Shown here: positions 1 to 11,000 of the stretch, piece by piece
Layout: every line of letters starts with the position of its first letter
Position numbering within the stretch: the stretch's first letter is position 1
DNA from: Heliocidaris tuberculata
Taxonomy: Eukaryota > Echinodermata > Echinoidea > Camarodonta > Echinometridae
Assembly: GCA_025618425.1 (NCBI GenBank)
Contig: CM046835.1
Location: 14,891,200 to 14,955,199 of the forward strand
Direction: 5' to 3'
DNA length: 64,000 nt
Notes under the pieces: model-generated
Told to the model about the DNA's origin: nothing
Databases searched by the model: none
The model's input: only the letters and a program-made list of their open reading frames with translations
Made by a program: the position numbers and the translations under genes

Positions 1-392
1 ATCTTAAATATCTTTTTAGACAGTAAGAACAAGATGGCAATAGTTAAGTTCCATTATCTCCAAAAGCAGAGATTATTGATTAGCATAATGATGATGATAA
101 AAACAATAATAATACAGATAATAATAACAGTAATCAAAATATAATAATAATAATAATGATGATGATAATAATAATTATAATAATATTAATAATAACAATA
201 ATTGTAATGATAATTATTGTCATTATCATTATTATTATTATTGTTATTATTAGTGTTAATGGTATTAACATAAACTGTATTTTTATATCCACAAATGCGA
301 ATAACCTATACCTGATTGATATTTGGCTCTTGATCTAGATAGCTCTGTCAAGAAATATATTTATGTTTTTCTTTTCTTTTTATTCCGAAATA
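1..392. repeat. AT-rich trinucleotide repeat upstream of receptor gene
   Basis: About 90-255 is an (AAT/ATG)n tract that turns into (ATT)n, so the two halves are roughly complementary around position 185. The stretch ends in a pyrimidine-rich run and an AG at 392-393, which looks like a 3' splice site. The block is therefore probably the end of an intron whose 5' exon lies outside the window. The short reading frame through it is only repeat translation. Confidence 0.6.
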
Positions 393-2867
393 GGGACGGT
401 GAATTCTGCACAAGTGGTATACTGCAACAGTACACACTTTTGCAGATCGAGAAGCCCATCATGTTCCGATGACCCGGTATCCGAACACTTGGCTTGTTTC
501 TGTGATACACTATGCCTTCTCTTCGGAGACTGTTGTACCGACTATGAAGAAACTTGTCTGGTAGATTATGAAATAAATAATACCACAATCACGACCGACG
601 CTTCTTTTGTCACTGATGTTGAAGAACGTCTAGGAGTACCCTACGAAATGTACGAATGCAACACACTGTCCTATGCTGCGCTCAATATGAAGTTGGGTTT
701 CTGGGTCGTATCAAAGTGTACTGGTGAAAAGGATCCTAGGTGCGAAAATCCTCTCGAGCCCCCTTCACCAAACATTATCGATGAAGATTTTAAAAATAAT
801 TACATACCTGTTACTTCTACTAAAACTGGCAGGGCATACAAAAACCAGTTTTGTGCCCTTTGTAACGACGATTTTGGCGATGTATACTGGTCTCTAAAGA
901 TCGATGACACGATTAACGCTAGTAAATCTATGGGGGATTACTCACTGGAAAACAAGTTTTATCTTTACATCGTGTCCTATAAACGTGTGACATGGTTTCC
1001 ACCAACCCAGGTCCACACCAACCTAATTCGATCGTGCGTCATGTACGAGCTTACTGACTGCCAAGGACTTCCGTTCCAAAGTGGTCAAGATGCTCCGTTC
1101 ACCGATCATGAAGAAGATGACTGCAACAGCGTAAATGCTTATGTACGGTTGATTGATTCACGACTCGATGGCGAATTCTACAGAAAGTCTTTTTGCCCTC
1201 GTTGCCCTAAGAATATCGGGTACAATGTTGTGTGCACTGGACACTTTCCCAGTGCGCTGCATATACAAGGCCAGAAAGAGTTGACACATGAATTGCAACT
1301 GGTGCCAATATCAGTAATTATAGATTTTACCGGCTCAACTAAAGTCGTAAACCAGGAAGAGCAGCAAAAAACTATCAAAGTCAAGTGCCCTAATGGACAT
1401 GTGTTTGACCCTCATGCAAAGGTGTGCATACATCTATCCTGTTCAGAAGGATTCGTCATGGCCATCGACAGTTGCGTTCCAGAGGCGGAATCTGTCAACC
1501 AGTACTGTCCGGAGAACGCCCAGGAGTGGTCTCTGGAATTTCATCCTGATGCCCGCAAATCATGTGAGGGCAAGTTCTATATTTTGTTCGAATGTCTTCT
1601 AGAAGAAGGCATCACCGTTGATGTGTTAAGGATCTTATCAAGCTCTATCAACCACTTTCAATGCTATTACGACTTGCTTGTCAATGTATCTACGAATCTA
1701 GGAAACTCAAATTGGACATCGCTTGATGACTTCATGGTTCGAATGTTGCTTACTCCAAAGTCCCAGTTTTATGACGCATGTGTCATCCTTAACGCCAAAA
1801 TGTATCAATCCTGTAAGAGTGCCCTGGAAGAACGTTGCATTGGGCCACTTCATACATTTCCCTTAGGTTTCACTCAGTTCAGTCCAACAGGAAAAAAATA
1901 TTACTTCGTAAGCGAAACGGGCAAATGGTATTCCGAAAATATGGCTGTTGAACGAATCTCCTATGACGGAGAACGCAAGAAAGTGAGGACTGTATCTGTT
2001 TGCGATGAAAGCTTACTCTATTGTCAGTTCGTAAGCTTGAACAGATCTTTGTTCTCCGAAGTTCGAAATGAAACTGGTGAAATCGAATACAAGCCAGCTG
2101 GCCGAGTCTTCTCCCCAGGCGAATTTAGGGTACTGGACAATGGATATATCCATGTTTGCAATTTCTTTGGTAATGAAGGTATCAAGAACAACAATTTTAC
2201 AATCACCTACATATCTTTCTCTCTGAATCAATCCATTGTCAGCACCGTTGGTTGCTGTCTGTCACTTGTTGCGTTGTTTCTGACCTTCCTCACCTACGCG
2301 CGTTTCCGTGCTTTGCGTCGATGCGTTTGCAACAAGCTGATCATGTGTCTCTGTGTCGCCCTTTTTACCGGTCAGGCATTGCTCCTTCTAGGTGGGCTGG
2401 CAAACTACAATGTAATCCTCTGCACTGCAGTTTCATCAATGGCCCACTATACGTGGCTAGTGGCATTTGCTCTGACCTTCAGCTTAGCATATGACCTCAA
2501 TTGCACATTTGGTTCAGAAACAATCAATCGTAACGGTGAAAATGGTCCAAAGGTCCTCTTTCTGTATCTCTCTAATTCGTTCGGCACCCCTCTTCTGGTG
2601 ATTATTCCTTGCCTGATCATTCAAATCCAGAAAAGAGAGACTGTGATCTATGCTCGCGATGGCATTTGTTGGCTTTCAGGCTATGTGCCCATGGTCCTTT
2701 CATTTGGCGTTCCTGTCGCCATCACCCTGTGTCTCAACATGGTTCTTTTTACCCACACTGTGTTCGCTATTGTTAAGACGAAACGCCTATCCAGGAAGTT
2801 GCTCCTGCATCATCTGCGTAAGCCGACGTACGCAGAGAACATGAAAGAGCTCCTAATCTACTTTAAG
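363..2867 (+). CDS. Somatomedin B domain 7TM receptor, large exon
   Basis: Encodes about 835 residues of a class B/methuselah-like seven-helix receptor of the plasma membrane. Residues 21-65 form a somatomedin B domain: nine Cys, including the C-F-C, G-D-C-C-x-D-Y and E-E-T-C signatures. A long Cys-rich ectodomain follows (for example A-L-C-N near 165 and F-C-P-R-C near 280), with no recognisable GAIN domain and no GPS (no H-L-T/S site). TM1 is near residues 625-647, TM2 656-678, TM3 686-711, TM4 732-755 and TM5 775-803; the exon ends at the start of TM6 (LLIYFK). The donor AAG|GTAATC falls after 2867 in phase 0. The Met at 363 gives a poor signal peptide, and a polypyrimidine tract with AG at 392-393 suggests that this is an internal exon beginning at 394, with the true start upstream. 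The ligand is unknown. Confidence 0.88.
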
Positions 2868-3593
2868 GTAATCATACAATGAAAATGAGAAAAGTGAAGA
2901 TGATGCACGATCATTTTAAGAGAACTGGTAGACAATATCCCTTCTACCATGCATACTTACCCCACTACATTCAGTTTTGACTCTTGTACAACCAGTAATA
3001 ATTGTACAAATGTATTAACCAAAATGTCGAACAGATTATTAATCATTATAGAAATGAGTACTTCTTTACATTATCAAAATATAAAATAATTTCCATTCCT
3101 CTGCCTCAAGAATAGAACAGGATTTACTATCATCTAATCAATTTTGAATAGTATACTCAGCAAATATAGTTTTGCAACTGAATCAAAATGTTTCGTTATC
3201 TAAATTCTTTACCAGCATAGACCCAGTCGATCAAAGAATCAAATCCTGCTGTTTGAATAATAAGCCAGTTCGGTCATACCATCTGCGCATTACAGAGGTT
3301 ATTGGTATAAAAATTTGGAACTCTTAATGAGAATAGTATTTGATAAGTGCTCATGGAAGTTATGTCACTTTTCATTTATGCACCAACGTTGCATTGAATG
3401 GTACACAGGTGGAAGGTGTTTTTTTTTTTTTTATTCTAAAAGGGGAATCAAAAGTTCTTCATGGGGCACCTAATGGAGCACCCACATCTCTTGGGGAAGG
3501 ATCATTCTAAAATGCAGATTTGGGGTCAATTATATCATGTGCTAACTACGAACTGATCTATTCACATGAGTGTATACTATTTTTTCACCTCAG
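2868..3593 (+). other. Intron of somatomedin B receptor gene
   Basis: A 726-base intron with donor GTAATC and acceptor TTTTTTCACCTCAG. It is AT-rich, with a poly-T run near 3421-3432. No other feature was seen in it. Confidence 0.8.
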
Positions 3594-3917
3594 ATTTCGA
3601 CGTTGATGGGCTTTACGTGGATGGTTGGTTTCGTCGCTGCCTACGTCAAGAATCCGGTGGTCTGGTACATCTTCGTTGTTCTCAATTCTCTGCAAGGAGC
3701 CTTCATCTTTCTGGCATTTATGTGCAACCTCCGTGTCTGGCGGTTGTGGGTACAGGGAATGACCACGAAATCGACGTCTACATCCATCAGGAAATCGTCC
3801 AACGTCTGCGCTGATCCTTCAGCCAACGAGCCGCCCTATCCCAGCAGCGGTGGGGAGGTCATTGGGACCATCGACAGTGAGGACGCCAAGAGAAATGATG
3901 TAATCACAAGAATGTGA
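3594..3917 (+). CDS. Somatomedin B domain 7TM receptor, 3' exon
   Basis: Completes the receptor begun in the large exon: 107 codons plus TGA, entered in phase 0. It supplies the rest of TM6 (ISTLMGFTWMVGFVAAYV, with the adhesion/class B G-F-T-W motif) and TM7 (VVWYIFVVLNSLQGAFIFLA, with the N-S-L-Q-G motif). A Ser/Thr-rich cytoplasmic tail of about 60 residues follows, including TTKSTSTSIRKSS, which could take phosphorylation. The assembled protein from the Met at 363 would be about 942 residues. No canonical AATAAA lies close to the stop. Confidence 0.88.
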   Translation: MSTLMGFTWMVGFVAAYVKNPVVWYIFVVLNSLQGAFIFLAFMCNLRVWRLWVQGMTTKSTSTSIRKSSNVCADPSANEPPYPSSGGEVIGTIDSEDAKRNDVITRM

Positions 3918-4112
3918 ATTCACTGTCTAAACAAAATGTATTATCATATTTAAAGAGGATCAGTCATCAAAAAAATGATTAGTATAAGAAGACAAAGTAT
4001 CACCCCTCCCCCTAAAAAAAAAACACATGAGACATTAATGTGTATTCTAACGTCAGTCAAAGAGGGTAAGGAAAATTTATTTCATACCACAGTCTAACTC
4101 GGGGGATAAATT
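3918..4112. other. Probable 3' untranslated and intergenic sequence
   Basis: AT-rich sequence after the receptor stop codon. A short A-run lies near 4012-4023. No polyadenylation signal or gene was recognised. Confidence 0.4.
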
Positions 4113-4137
4113 CCGTGCACGTGCGTGCGTGCGTGCG

Positions 4138-4178
<41 letters not shown>
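4113..4178. repeat. (GT)n microsatellite
   Basis: A GTGC/GTGT run that becomes a pure (GT)n tract. It abuts the 3' side of the minus-strand SINE-like element next to it and so reads as a (CA)n tail of that element. Confidence 0.85.
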
Positions 4179-4179
<1 letters not shown>

Positions 4180-4189
4180 TGGGTTTTTA

Positions 4190-4344
4190 CAGACGTGTAT
4201 CAATCAGATATGATTATTTACGTCTGGGACCGACCTTTAACGTCACCATCCGAAAGACGTGACTCAGTCTCGAACCTGGGTCCGCTGAATCAGTTTATAA
4301 CTTCCACTGTTAGCTGGATTACAGGCGCACGCCACAACGCCCAG
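4190..4344 (-). mobile_element. SINE-like element with 7SL/Alu-domain-like head
   Basis: Read on the minus strand from 4344, the first 35 bases align with the 5' Alu domain of 7SL RNA at roughly 29 of 35 positions, judged by eye against the well-known human sequence, including the GTGGCG and CCTGTAATCC segments. A pol III B-box-like GGTTCGAGACT lies at 4276-4266, about 68 bases downstream. Next comes a segment of the type found in many invertebrate SINEs (CTTTCGGATGGTGACGTTAA, then GGTCGGTCCC). A (CA)n tract ends the element. The element class is inferred; a tRNA-derived SINE with chance similarity is the alternative. Confidence 0.5.
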
Positions 4345-4620
4345 TTTTATCACGTCGAATAGTCTGCTCACAAGTCAGTTTACCACTTATCATTTAGAGA
4401 GTAAATTCGTTTTTGAACTTGTACACTCTCTTGAAGCTGGTATTTTGAATAGACCGGCAAGGAATCCCAAACCTTGCAAAGCACATATTTTGGGGGAGCT
4501 GGTCCCTTGAAAAAATTACCCCAACATTGTCTCGATGTAGATGTCGGGCTTAAGTCAAGGGTACCATGGCGTTTTTGTCTCGCCTGCGTAGCGGAGCGAG
4601 ACTATAGGCTTCACTAAAAG
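4345..4620. other. Intergenic, short hairpin only
   Basis: No gene seen. A short inverted pair (GTCTCGC and GCGAGAC) lies at about 4578-4601, followed by CTATAGGC. Confidence 0.4.
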
Positions 4621-4717
4621 AAACAATATTAATAACAATAATAATAATAATAATAGTAGTAGTAGTGGTAGTAGTAGTAGTAGTAGTAGTAGCAGTAGTA
4701 GTAGTAGTAGTAGTAGT

Positions 4718-4758
<41 letters not shown>

Positions 4759-4830
4759 TACAGTTCTTATATAGTGCATTATACCTTTGAAAAAAGGTCG
4801 CAACGCACTGAGGAAATGGTGAGAAAGAGT
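4621..4830. repeat. (AAT/AGT)n microsatellite with dispersed-repeat end
   Basis: Trinucleotide tract at 4625-4757 (AAT, then AGT, then AAT units). The segment TTCTTATATAGTGCATTAT with CGCACTGAGG downstream follows. A similar arrangement, TTTATATAGCGCCTTT with AAGGCGCTT, follows a (CATA)n tract at 14718, so this is probably the end of a dispersed, microsatellite-linked repeat. Confidence 0.55.
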
Positions 4831-5581
4831 GTCACTGCAGCAGTCTGCAGTGAGAACTTAGTAGTCATAACTCATAGTTTCCATAATTGTAGATTTTCTG
4901 TGCATATTTCATTTCATGGACTCTTGTTCATTGTGTATATATATATGTCTTAATCTTTTTGTACATGAAGTCCCATAGAAGGTGTCATGTGCTATAGTAT
5001 ATGATGGGAAGATAGGTACATGAACTAAGTTGTAAAGCACACAGTAGGAACACTCTTTATTATTTAAGATTGAATGGATTGCTAATATTTATTACCTGGC
5101 CAGTACCAGCACCTTTAAGAAGAAAACAATAAGCAATGTAAGAACGCTATCTAGAATAGTAAACTCAGTTGGTCCAGCTTCTATGTGCTTTATAAAGAGA
5201 GAAAAAGCTAGAAGAGGTCAGTTCCAGAGAGAGAGAAAGAGAAAGAGTCAGAGACAGAGATAGAACTCCTAAATTGGACGTCAGAGAAGTTTCGTTTGTA
5301 GATTGCACGAGTACGAGTGTGCTAAGGTGTAGACTGCTTAAAGCCTCCAATTGTATTTTATCTTAGAACTTGGAACTTGGAAGTTGGGATGATGAAGGAA
5401 AGTTATTTCACATAAGCCAACACCGGTTCTACAAATATATTTCTCTTGGAGTGTATTTGCGTTTGAAACTCCGACCTGTTTGCCGAGTGGCGCAGGGCGG
5501 CAGCCACAATAAAATACAAGTGCTTAACGCAGTCGGTGGCATACACCTCCAGTTTGGAACTCTAAGGGAGACTTCAAGACG
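4831..5581 (+). other. Non-coding region before gag-like segment
   Basis: No gene recognised. It contains a GA-rich run near 5222-5260. By position it could be the 5' LTR and leader of the decayed retroelement that follows, but no second, matching LTR was found within the next 2.5 kb, so this is only an inference. Confidence 0.2.
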
Positions 5582-6030
5582 ATGTCGGCTACAGAAGCTT
5601 CCAACTTAGTACAGGACATGCGAGAGAATGGTTCTAGTGGAAGTGAAGCGAGTGCTCACAGTAAGAAGACAAGAACCAGCCAAAGGGCAAACTCTTGCCT
5701 GTCAGTGAAGAGACAGAGACTTTCTCTTCGGATACGCGCAGCTGTTCTTAGAGTACGACATCGTTTGAGGACGATCAGTTGAACTTACTGAAGAAAGAAG
5801 CAGAAGCTGCACGAGCTTTCCAACATCGTCGAAATGCCCTTCCAGAGCAACAAATGGCTCTTCAACGGCAACAAGAGGAGGCAGAAAAAGCCTGTAAATA
5901 GCTACAGAAGCAGCTTGCCATGAGAAAGGTTCGTCTTGCCACAAGTCAAAAATTAGTAGAAATGGAAGCTATGAATCGTGTAAGGAGAGAATTCGAAGTG
6001 AAACATAAAGTAGCAATTAAAAAATCCTGA
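5582..6030 (+). pseudogene. Decayed gag-like coiled-coil segment
   Basis: From the ATG at 5582 a basic, Ser-rich stretch runs for 66 codons. A frame change then opens a reading frame rich in Glu, Gln, Lys and Ala (LLKKEAEAARAFQHRR, ALPEQQMALQRQQEEAEKA) across about 5775-6030. That frame has an internal TAG at about 5898 and ends at TGA near 6028. A charged coiled coil after a Ser/Thr/Arg-rich start is what the gag region of BEL/Pao-type retroelements often looks like. No zinc knuckle, protease or reverse transcriptase was seen. A decayed host coiled-coil gene is the alternative. Confidence 0.35.
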
Positions 6031-7286
6031 GCACCAGTTCAGAGGCAGAGGAAGAAATGAAAGAAGAGGGGAGGAAAAGAGTAGTTCATTCAACATGTTC
6101 TCCAGTGAAGACGGTAACCATGCCCTACCAACAAGATGTGACACCCCTTCTTAGTGGCAACGGAGTTGAAGAAGGATCTGAGAGAATCGCAACATCATCA
6201 GAAGTCTCTTTGACAAGCCTTAATTGTTTTAAGAGAACATTGTGACAAGCAGGGTACCTGTAACCAGACGAGTGATGTACTTGTAATCACAAAGTGCAAG
6301 CATCAAGGTTCGATAGAGAATAGCAGAGACACAAAAGTGTTTGACCAAATACAGCCGAGTCCCATTAGGAATGAGATGCCGAATGTGCGATGAAAGATTC
6401 AGCGATCAGAAGTTGTGAGGGAATTGTCCGAATTGAAGCCTGCAGCAGAGTAGATGATGACGTCATGCAGTGCAGAGGTAGATATGTTCATGCTAACAGA
6501 AGAGAAGTGTTCATCAGCAGTCCAGCAAGAGAACCTTCAGAAGTCGTAGCTCAAGCGGAGGACAATTCTTTCATGTGTCAGTAGACTCTTCAAGTCATCA
6601 GGAGACGCCAATCTTACGAGCTACAAAACGATTGCGGTTCAGCTGAACGTCATGGAGGCATCATGGGCAGAGGTGGATGTTGCAGAGAACGTGACAGACT
6701 CATACAAACTTCTTGGTAAAAAAAGATACCACTTTACTCCCAAAATTTGCCATAAGTTTGTTTGGGTTTATTTCATTTGAACTTACATGTATTAATTGTG
6801 ACAAATATGATGATTAATTATAAACAAAGCGCCCGTGGATGTATCATTATATAACTCCTAGTTTAATGAACTGGATTATAATGACTAGGATTCATTATAT
6901 GAACCGTAAGTCTACATCAAAACTTAAGCATGCTGTAAAAAAGTTGGTATGGGAAACGTGTCAAGTTTAATCCTTTTTATCTTTGTGTTATTTATTGTTA
7001 TTAGATGGGAAATACTGTGTATATATTGTAAATACCTGACATTATTGGCCTTTTATTTGATTATTTTCCATTTCTGAACAATTTTTTAGAGAATGAAAGC
7101 ATAGGTCCATGATGGAAGTGAACACCTAAATCTTCGATGGGACTTAAAGTGCCATACAAATCATGAGTGCTCGATGATTGGCACGTGTTTATAAGAAACA
7201 AGCAGGGTGGAATATGATTGGCTATTTGATATCGAAAAATGGCAAATTAATCTGAACTTTAACTTGAACTTTAACTTCTGGACCCC
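6031..7286. other. Intergenic, no recognisable gene
   Basis: The first 700 bases may continue the decayed element (short open stretches such as 6057-6245 and 6390-6584, with no recognised domain). After about 6720 the sequence is AT-rich and featureless. Confidence 0.3.
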
Positions 7287-7480
7287 CCTCCCCCCAAAAA
7301 AATAAAAAATGAAAAATAAAAAATAAAAATAAATAAAAAATAAATAAAATAATAAATAAATAAATAAAAAAATAAATGAATAAATGAAAATTAATGAATG
7401 AATGAAATCAAAAATAAGAAAATAAAAAATAAAAAATAATTTTTTAGAAAATAAATAAATAATAATAACAATAATAATGA
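7287..7480. repeat. A-rich (AAATA)n low-complexity tract
   Basis: Runs of AAATAAATAA and AATGAATG units make up nearly all of the segment. Confidence 0.85.
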
Positions 7481-9181
7481 TAATAACAGGATCTTAAACA
7501 TGTTAGAAGGAAACTCCAATCTAAATTAACTTGCCTGAGAGTGAATTCCAGGGGACAAGGGGCGATTCGCCACATGAGATCGCATCCAAGAAAAAAATAA
7601 CGACTTTTCATTGAGTTATAAAATCATTTTAAAAACTTATTTTGTTATATATATATATATATATATCATGAACATTATTTGTGGTAATAGTAAAATTAAA
7701 ATTCTCTTGATTTATTTCATATTTATGGTACAATTGTTTGGCTGTTACTGACGTTATAATAGTTGTTATAATCAATGTCTATATTTTCTTTTTAATATTA
7801 AAGACATTATTAGTCTTCATACAATTTAATCACTGTTATCATCAGTAGGCCTATAATTAATGCTATCATTATTTTGTCATTGTTCATATTGATGTCATCA
7901 ATCACATTATGATTATTACTTTTAAAATTCATTTCATAATTCGTCGCCTTCATGACGAACCGTCCTCTTTAGCCAAATTTGTGATTTTTTTCATTTGTGA
8001 TTGTTTTGCATTTTTCATATGTACTCATGGTTATCTTGCATCTGTGCAAGTTTCAGAATCTGAAAATGCGTGGTTACGTAATAATGACAACACTGCAAAG
8101 CGTCCTCTCATCAGTAAATGAGATTTATCTGCACCACGAAGCGTCCTCTCTTGAATGCGCGCATAGTCTATACACGCGCGCTCCGTACATTAGCACGTGG
8201 TGAAGGATCTGTTGGAATTTCTGTTATGTTCTAAGATGTGATACCGGTACGCTTGTTTATTCAAAATAGATTGAGTGTAATGAGAAAGCAAAACCCGTTT
8301 TCATCTGTTCATTCATTTCAACAATAAATAATTTAAATTTATTCCACTGCCTTCCTAGAATAATGTCTCCTACAAACTTTAAGGTAACAGTGTTCCTATC
8401 GCTTAACTTCTTATATGATTGTGGACTGGAGGTTTGAAATAACACTTAGATCTCTGTGTTTCCTTTGTATCATTAATATTTTGAATTGGAAAAGAAATTA
8501 TGAATTTAAATACTTTACAAAAATGAAATGAAATTTGATTTGCTCAATGCAACGATATAAGTCTAGTGATTATTCTGCCGAGCTTATATGTGCCCTTGTT
8601 GCCATGTCAGAAATATTGTTTTTCACTTTAAAAAAATGTAAAATAATCATTAAAAAAATATCGAAAGGAATTTCATATATTGCTGAAACAAAACAAACAA
8701 AAAATATGATAATATGGAGAAAAGTGGATTTGTTTGATCATAATATGCGGGCCCTAATAACAAGCATGAATTGAGAATGACTGAAAACTGTGATGTTGTT
8801 AAGCAAAGCAAATTCCCATTAACAAAGGTATGAGTGAAGGAAGATGGTCTCAAGAAAAGGTTCTCACACGGAGAAATTAAATAATTAGAAAAGGCCTTTG
8901 TCATAATGAGAAAAATGGGTGAGGAATCAAGGTCGGAATTTTTAGTTAAAAGAAATAGTCAAACATCTAAGAAATTTTCATACTAATATAACATTGAGGG
9001 GGGGGGGATATTTTTTGCGTAGTTTTGAATATTTGAAAACACATATATTTGCGATTCTTTAGCAAGATGGAGAAGAGCCAAATGCCTGTTAAGAATGATT
9101 GAGTAATTCTAGAGCAAACTATTTCCATCAGACATGCCCTTTCTGAAATATCCCCCTAAAAACAAATCTTTAAACGTGCAT

Positions 9182-9411
9182 ATGGGCACAGAATAGAATT
9201 CTCGAGCACTATAGGTAAACAAGGAGTAGGGAGTAGTAAGCAAACATAAAAATTAAAAATAATAATGAAATAATAATAGTAAATTTTAATATTAATAATA
9301 GTAGTAGTAATATGGGTACAGAATAGAATTTTTGAGCGCTATAGGCCTATAGGTCAACAAGGAGTAGGGTGTTAGCAAAAATAAAAATAGATAAATAATA
9401 ACACTAAATGA

Positions 9412-9430
<19 letters not shown>
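9182..9430. repeat. Diverged tandem duplication, period 130
   Basis: The segment beginning ATGGGCACAGAATAGAATT at 9182 recurs at 9312 with few changes, through AACAAGGAGTAGGG. AAT-rich sequence follows each copy. It lies inside the 2.85-kb element. Confidence 0.65.
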
Positions 9431-9442
<12 letters not shown>

Positions 9443-9830
9443 AATAGTAATAATAACAAACATAACATAAATAAATACTTAAATAATAGGGCTAATAAAA
9501 AGGGTCCATATGTCCCGAAATTATTTTGGGTTTGACATTCATTTTGTTGAAAATCAAGGGAGATCAGTTTAATCAGCAAAATTCGGCTGTGCAATTTATC
9601 TCTTATTACATACTCGAAATGCCTTCTCTGTAATATTATAGTATTAGGCCAATTAAAACCAAATAAAAAAATTTCTGGATGATTAAAAATCGTATATTTA
9701 ATGCAAATAAATTCATATTGGTTCCTTTAATTATTAAAAAAAAACCGGTAAAAAAACACCCAATAATGGTATTCAAACAACTTTAAAACAATCAGAAAGA
9801 TACCTTCAAATAGCAATTCCTTTGAATTTG

Positions 9831-10560
9831 TACACGTTCTGATGGGGCGCAAATGAGAGCGGACCATAGAGTTACGTATATAACTCTATGGAGCGGACGG
9901 TTCGTGGTGAAATATCTCAGCATGTTTGCGCATTTCATCTTTTCCACGAACCGTCCTCTCTGTTTGTAAGTCAGTATAGAGACAAAAGTATTTCATGAAT
10001 ATGGAAGAATTGATGCTGAGTGAGAACAAATGTATCATGGAATACTCTAATCACATTGGTTATATTCATCATCCCCCCAAAACTGTTTGAAAACTCGAAT
10101 TAGAACATCCATGTCTGTAAATCACAATTTCCCAAAAGAGTTTCTTCCGCTTCCATTCAATTTGTACACTGTCGGGTTGCGCGCAAGGAGACCGGACGGT
10201 TCGTGGTGAAATAGCGAAGCGCGATCGCACATTTCATCTTTTCCACGAACCGTCCTCTCTGTTTATAAGTCATTAGAAACAAAACTATTCCATGGAAATG
10301 GAAGAATCGATGCTGAGTGAGAACAAATATGACTTGGAATACTCTAATCACATTGGTTATATTTATCATCCCAAAAAACTTTTAGAAAACTCGAATTAGA
10401 ACATCGATGTCTGTAAATCACGATTTCCCAAAAGAGTTTCTTCCGCTTTCATTCAATTTGTACACTGTCGGGTTGCGCGCAAGGAGACCGGACGGTTCGT
10501 GGTGAAATAGCGAAGCGCGTTCGCGCATTTCATCTTTTCCACGAACCGTCCTCTCTGTTT
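9831..10560. repeat. Three tandem units of about 296 bp, each with a hairpin
   Basis: Units start at about 9831, 10155 and 10451; the last two are 296 bases apart and the third is partial. Each unit contains GACGGTTCGTGG and, about 40 bases later, its exact complement CCACGAACCGTC, with TGAAAT and ATTTCA nested inside. The first unit is about 28 bases longer because of a short palindromic insertion at 9864-9891. Confidence 0.85.
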
Positions 10561-10789
10561 ACAAACCAATTGTAGCTAAAATACCCCATCCCCAAAAATG
10601 CGATACATACTGTATAAAACTTTAAAACCTATGCTTTCAGGCATTCCCATTTATTTTCAATATCATCTACTTTAAGATGCAGAAATCTCCGTTTCAAAAA
10701 GTCCTTTCCTTTAAACGCGTTTTCTGCAAAACTGAGTTTCGCCTCGAAACGCGCAGAGAGGACGGTTCGTGATGCGGGCGACGAATTAT

Positions 10790-10967
10790 TACAAAATGTC
10801 TTTGTTTTCTTTTTTTCCATTTGAAGGGTTTCAAAAATATGTACTTTTAGTTTATTTCTTTGAAAACATTGTACAGATAATGAGCTGTTACGGCTAGTAC
10901 TTTACTCATATTATAACGTAAGTTATCGGCGTTATTTTTTGTTTTCATTCTACCTCTTTCTTTCTTA

Positions 10968-11000
<33 letters not shown>

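Larger units (their letters stand above)
7936..10789. mobile_element. Non-autonomous element with inverted termini, about 2.85 kb
   Basis: The left end at 7936 (ATAATTCGTCGCC, then ACGAACCGTCCTCT) reappears inverted at the right end (AGAGGACGGTTCGTGATG, then GGCGACGAATTAT, ending about 10789). The arms match at about 33 of 37 positions and have TA at both edges. Between them the terminal motif recurs, whole or altered, in both orientations: about 8098, 8137, 9896, 9949, 10194, 10247, 10491 and 10543. Subterminal repetition of this kind is usual for DNA transposons. No reading frame over 100 codons and no transposase motif lies inside, so a mobile element would need a transposase from elsewhere. 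Two independent copies of a small repeat in opposite orientation could give the same picture. Confidence 0.5.

Noticed and set aside
4831..7040. LTR pair around the gag-like segment
   Set aside because: The only shared phrase is TGTGTATATAT; the sequences differ after it.
9292..9594. 100-codon Leu-rich minus-strand frame, looking like a membrane protein
   Set aside because: Translation of an (ATT/TAA)n tract; no gene structure.
9831..10560. Regularly repeated array, considered as CRISPR
   Set aside because: Units are about 296 bp tandem repeats without distinct spacers, in eukaryotic DNA.
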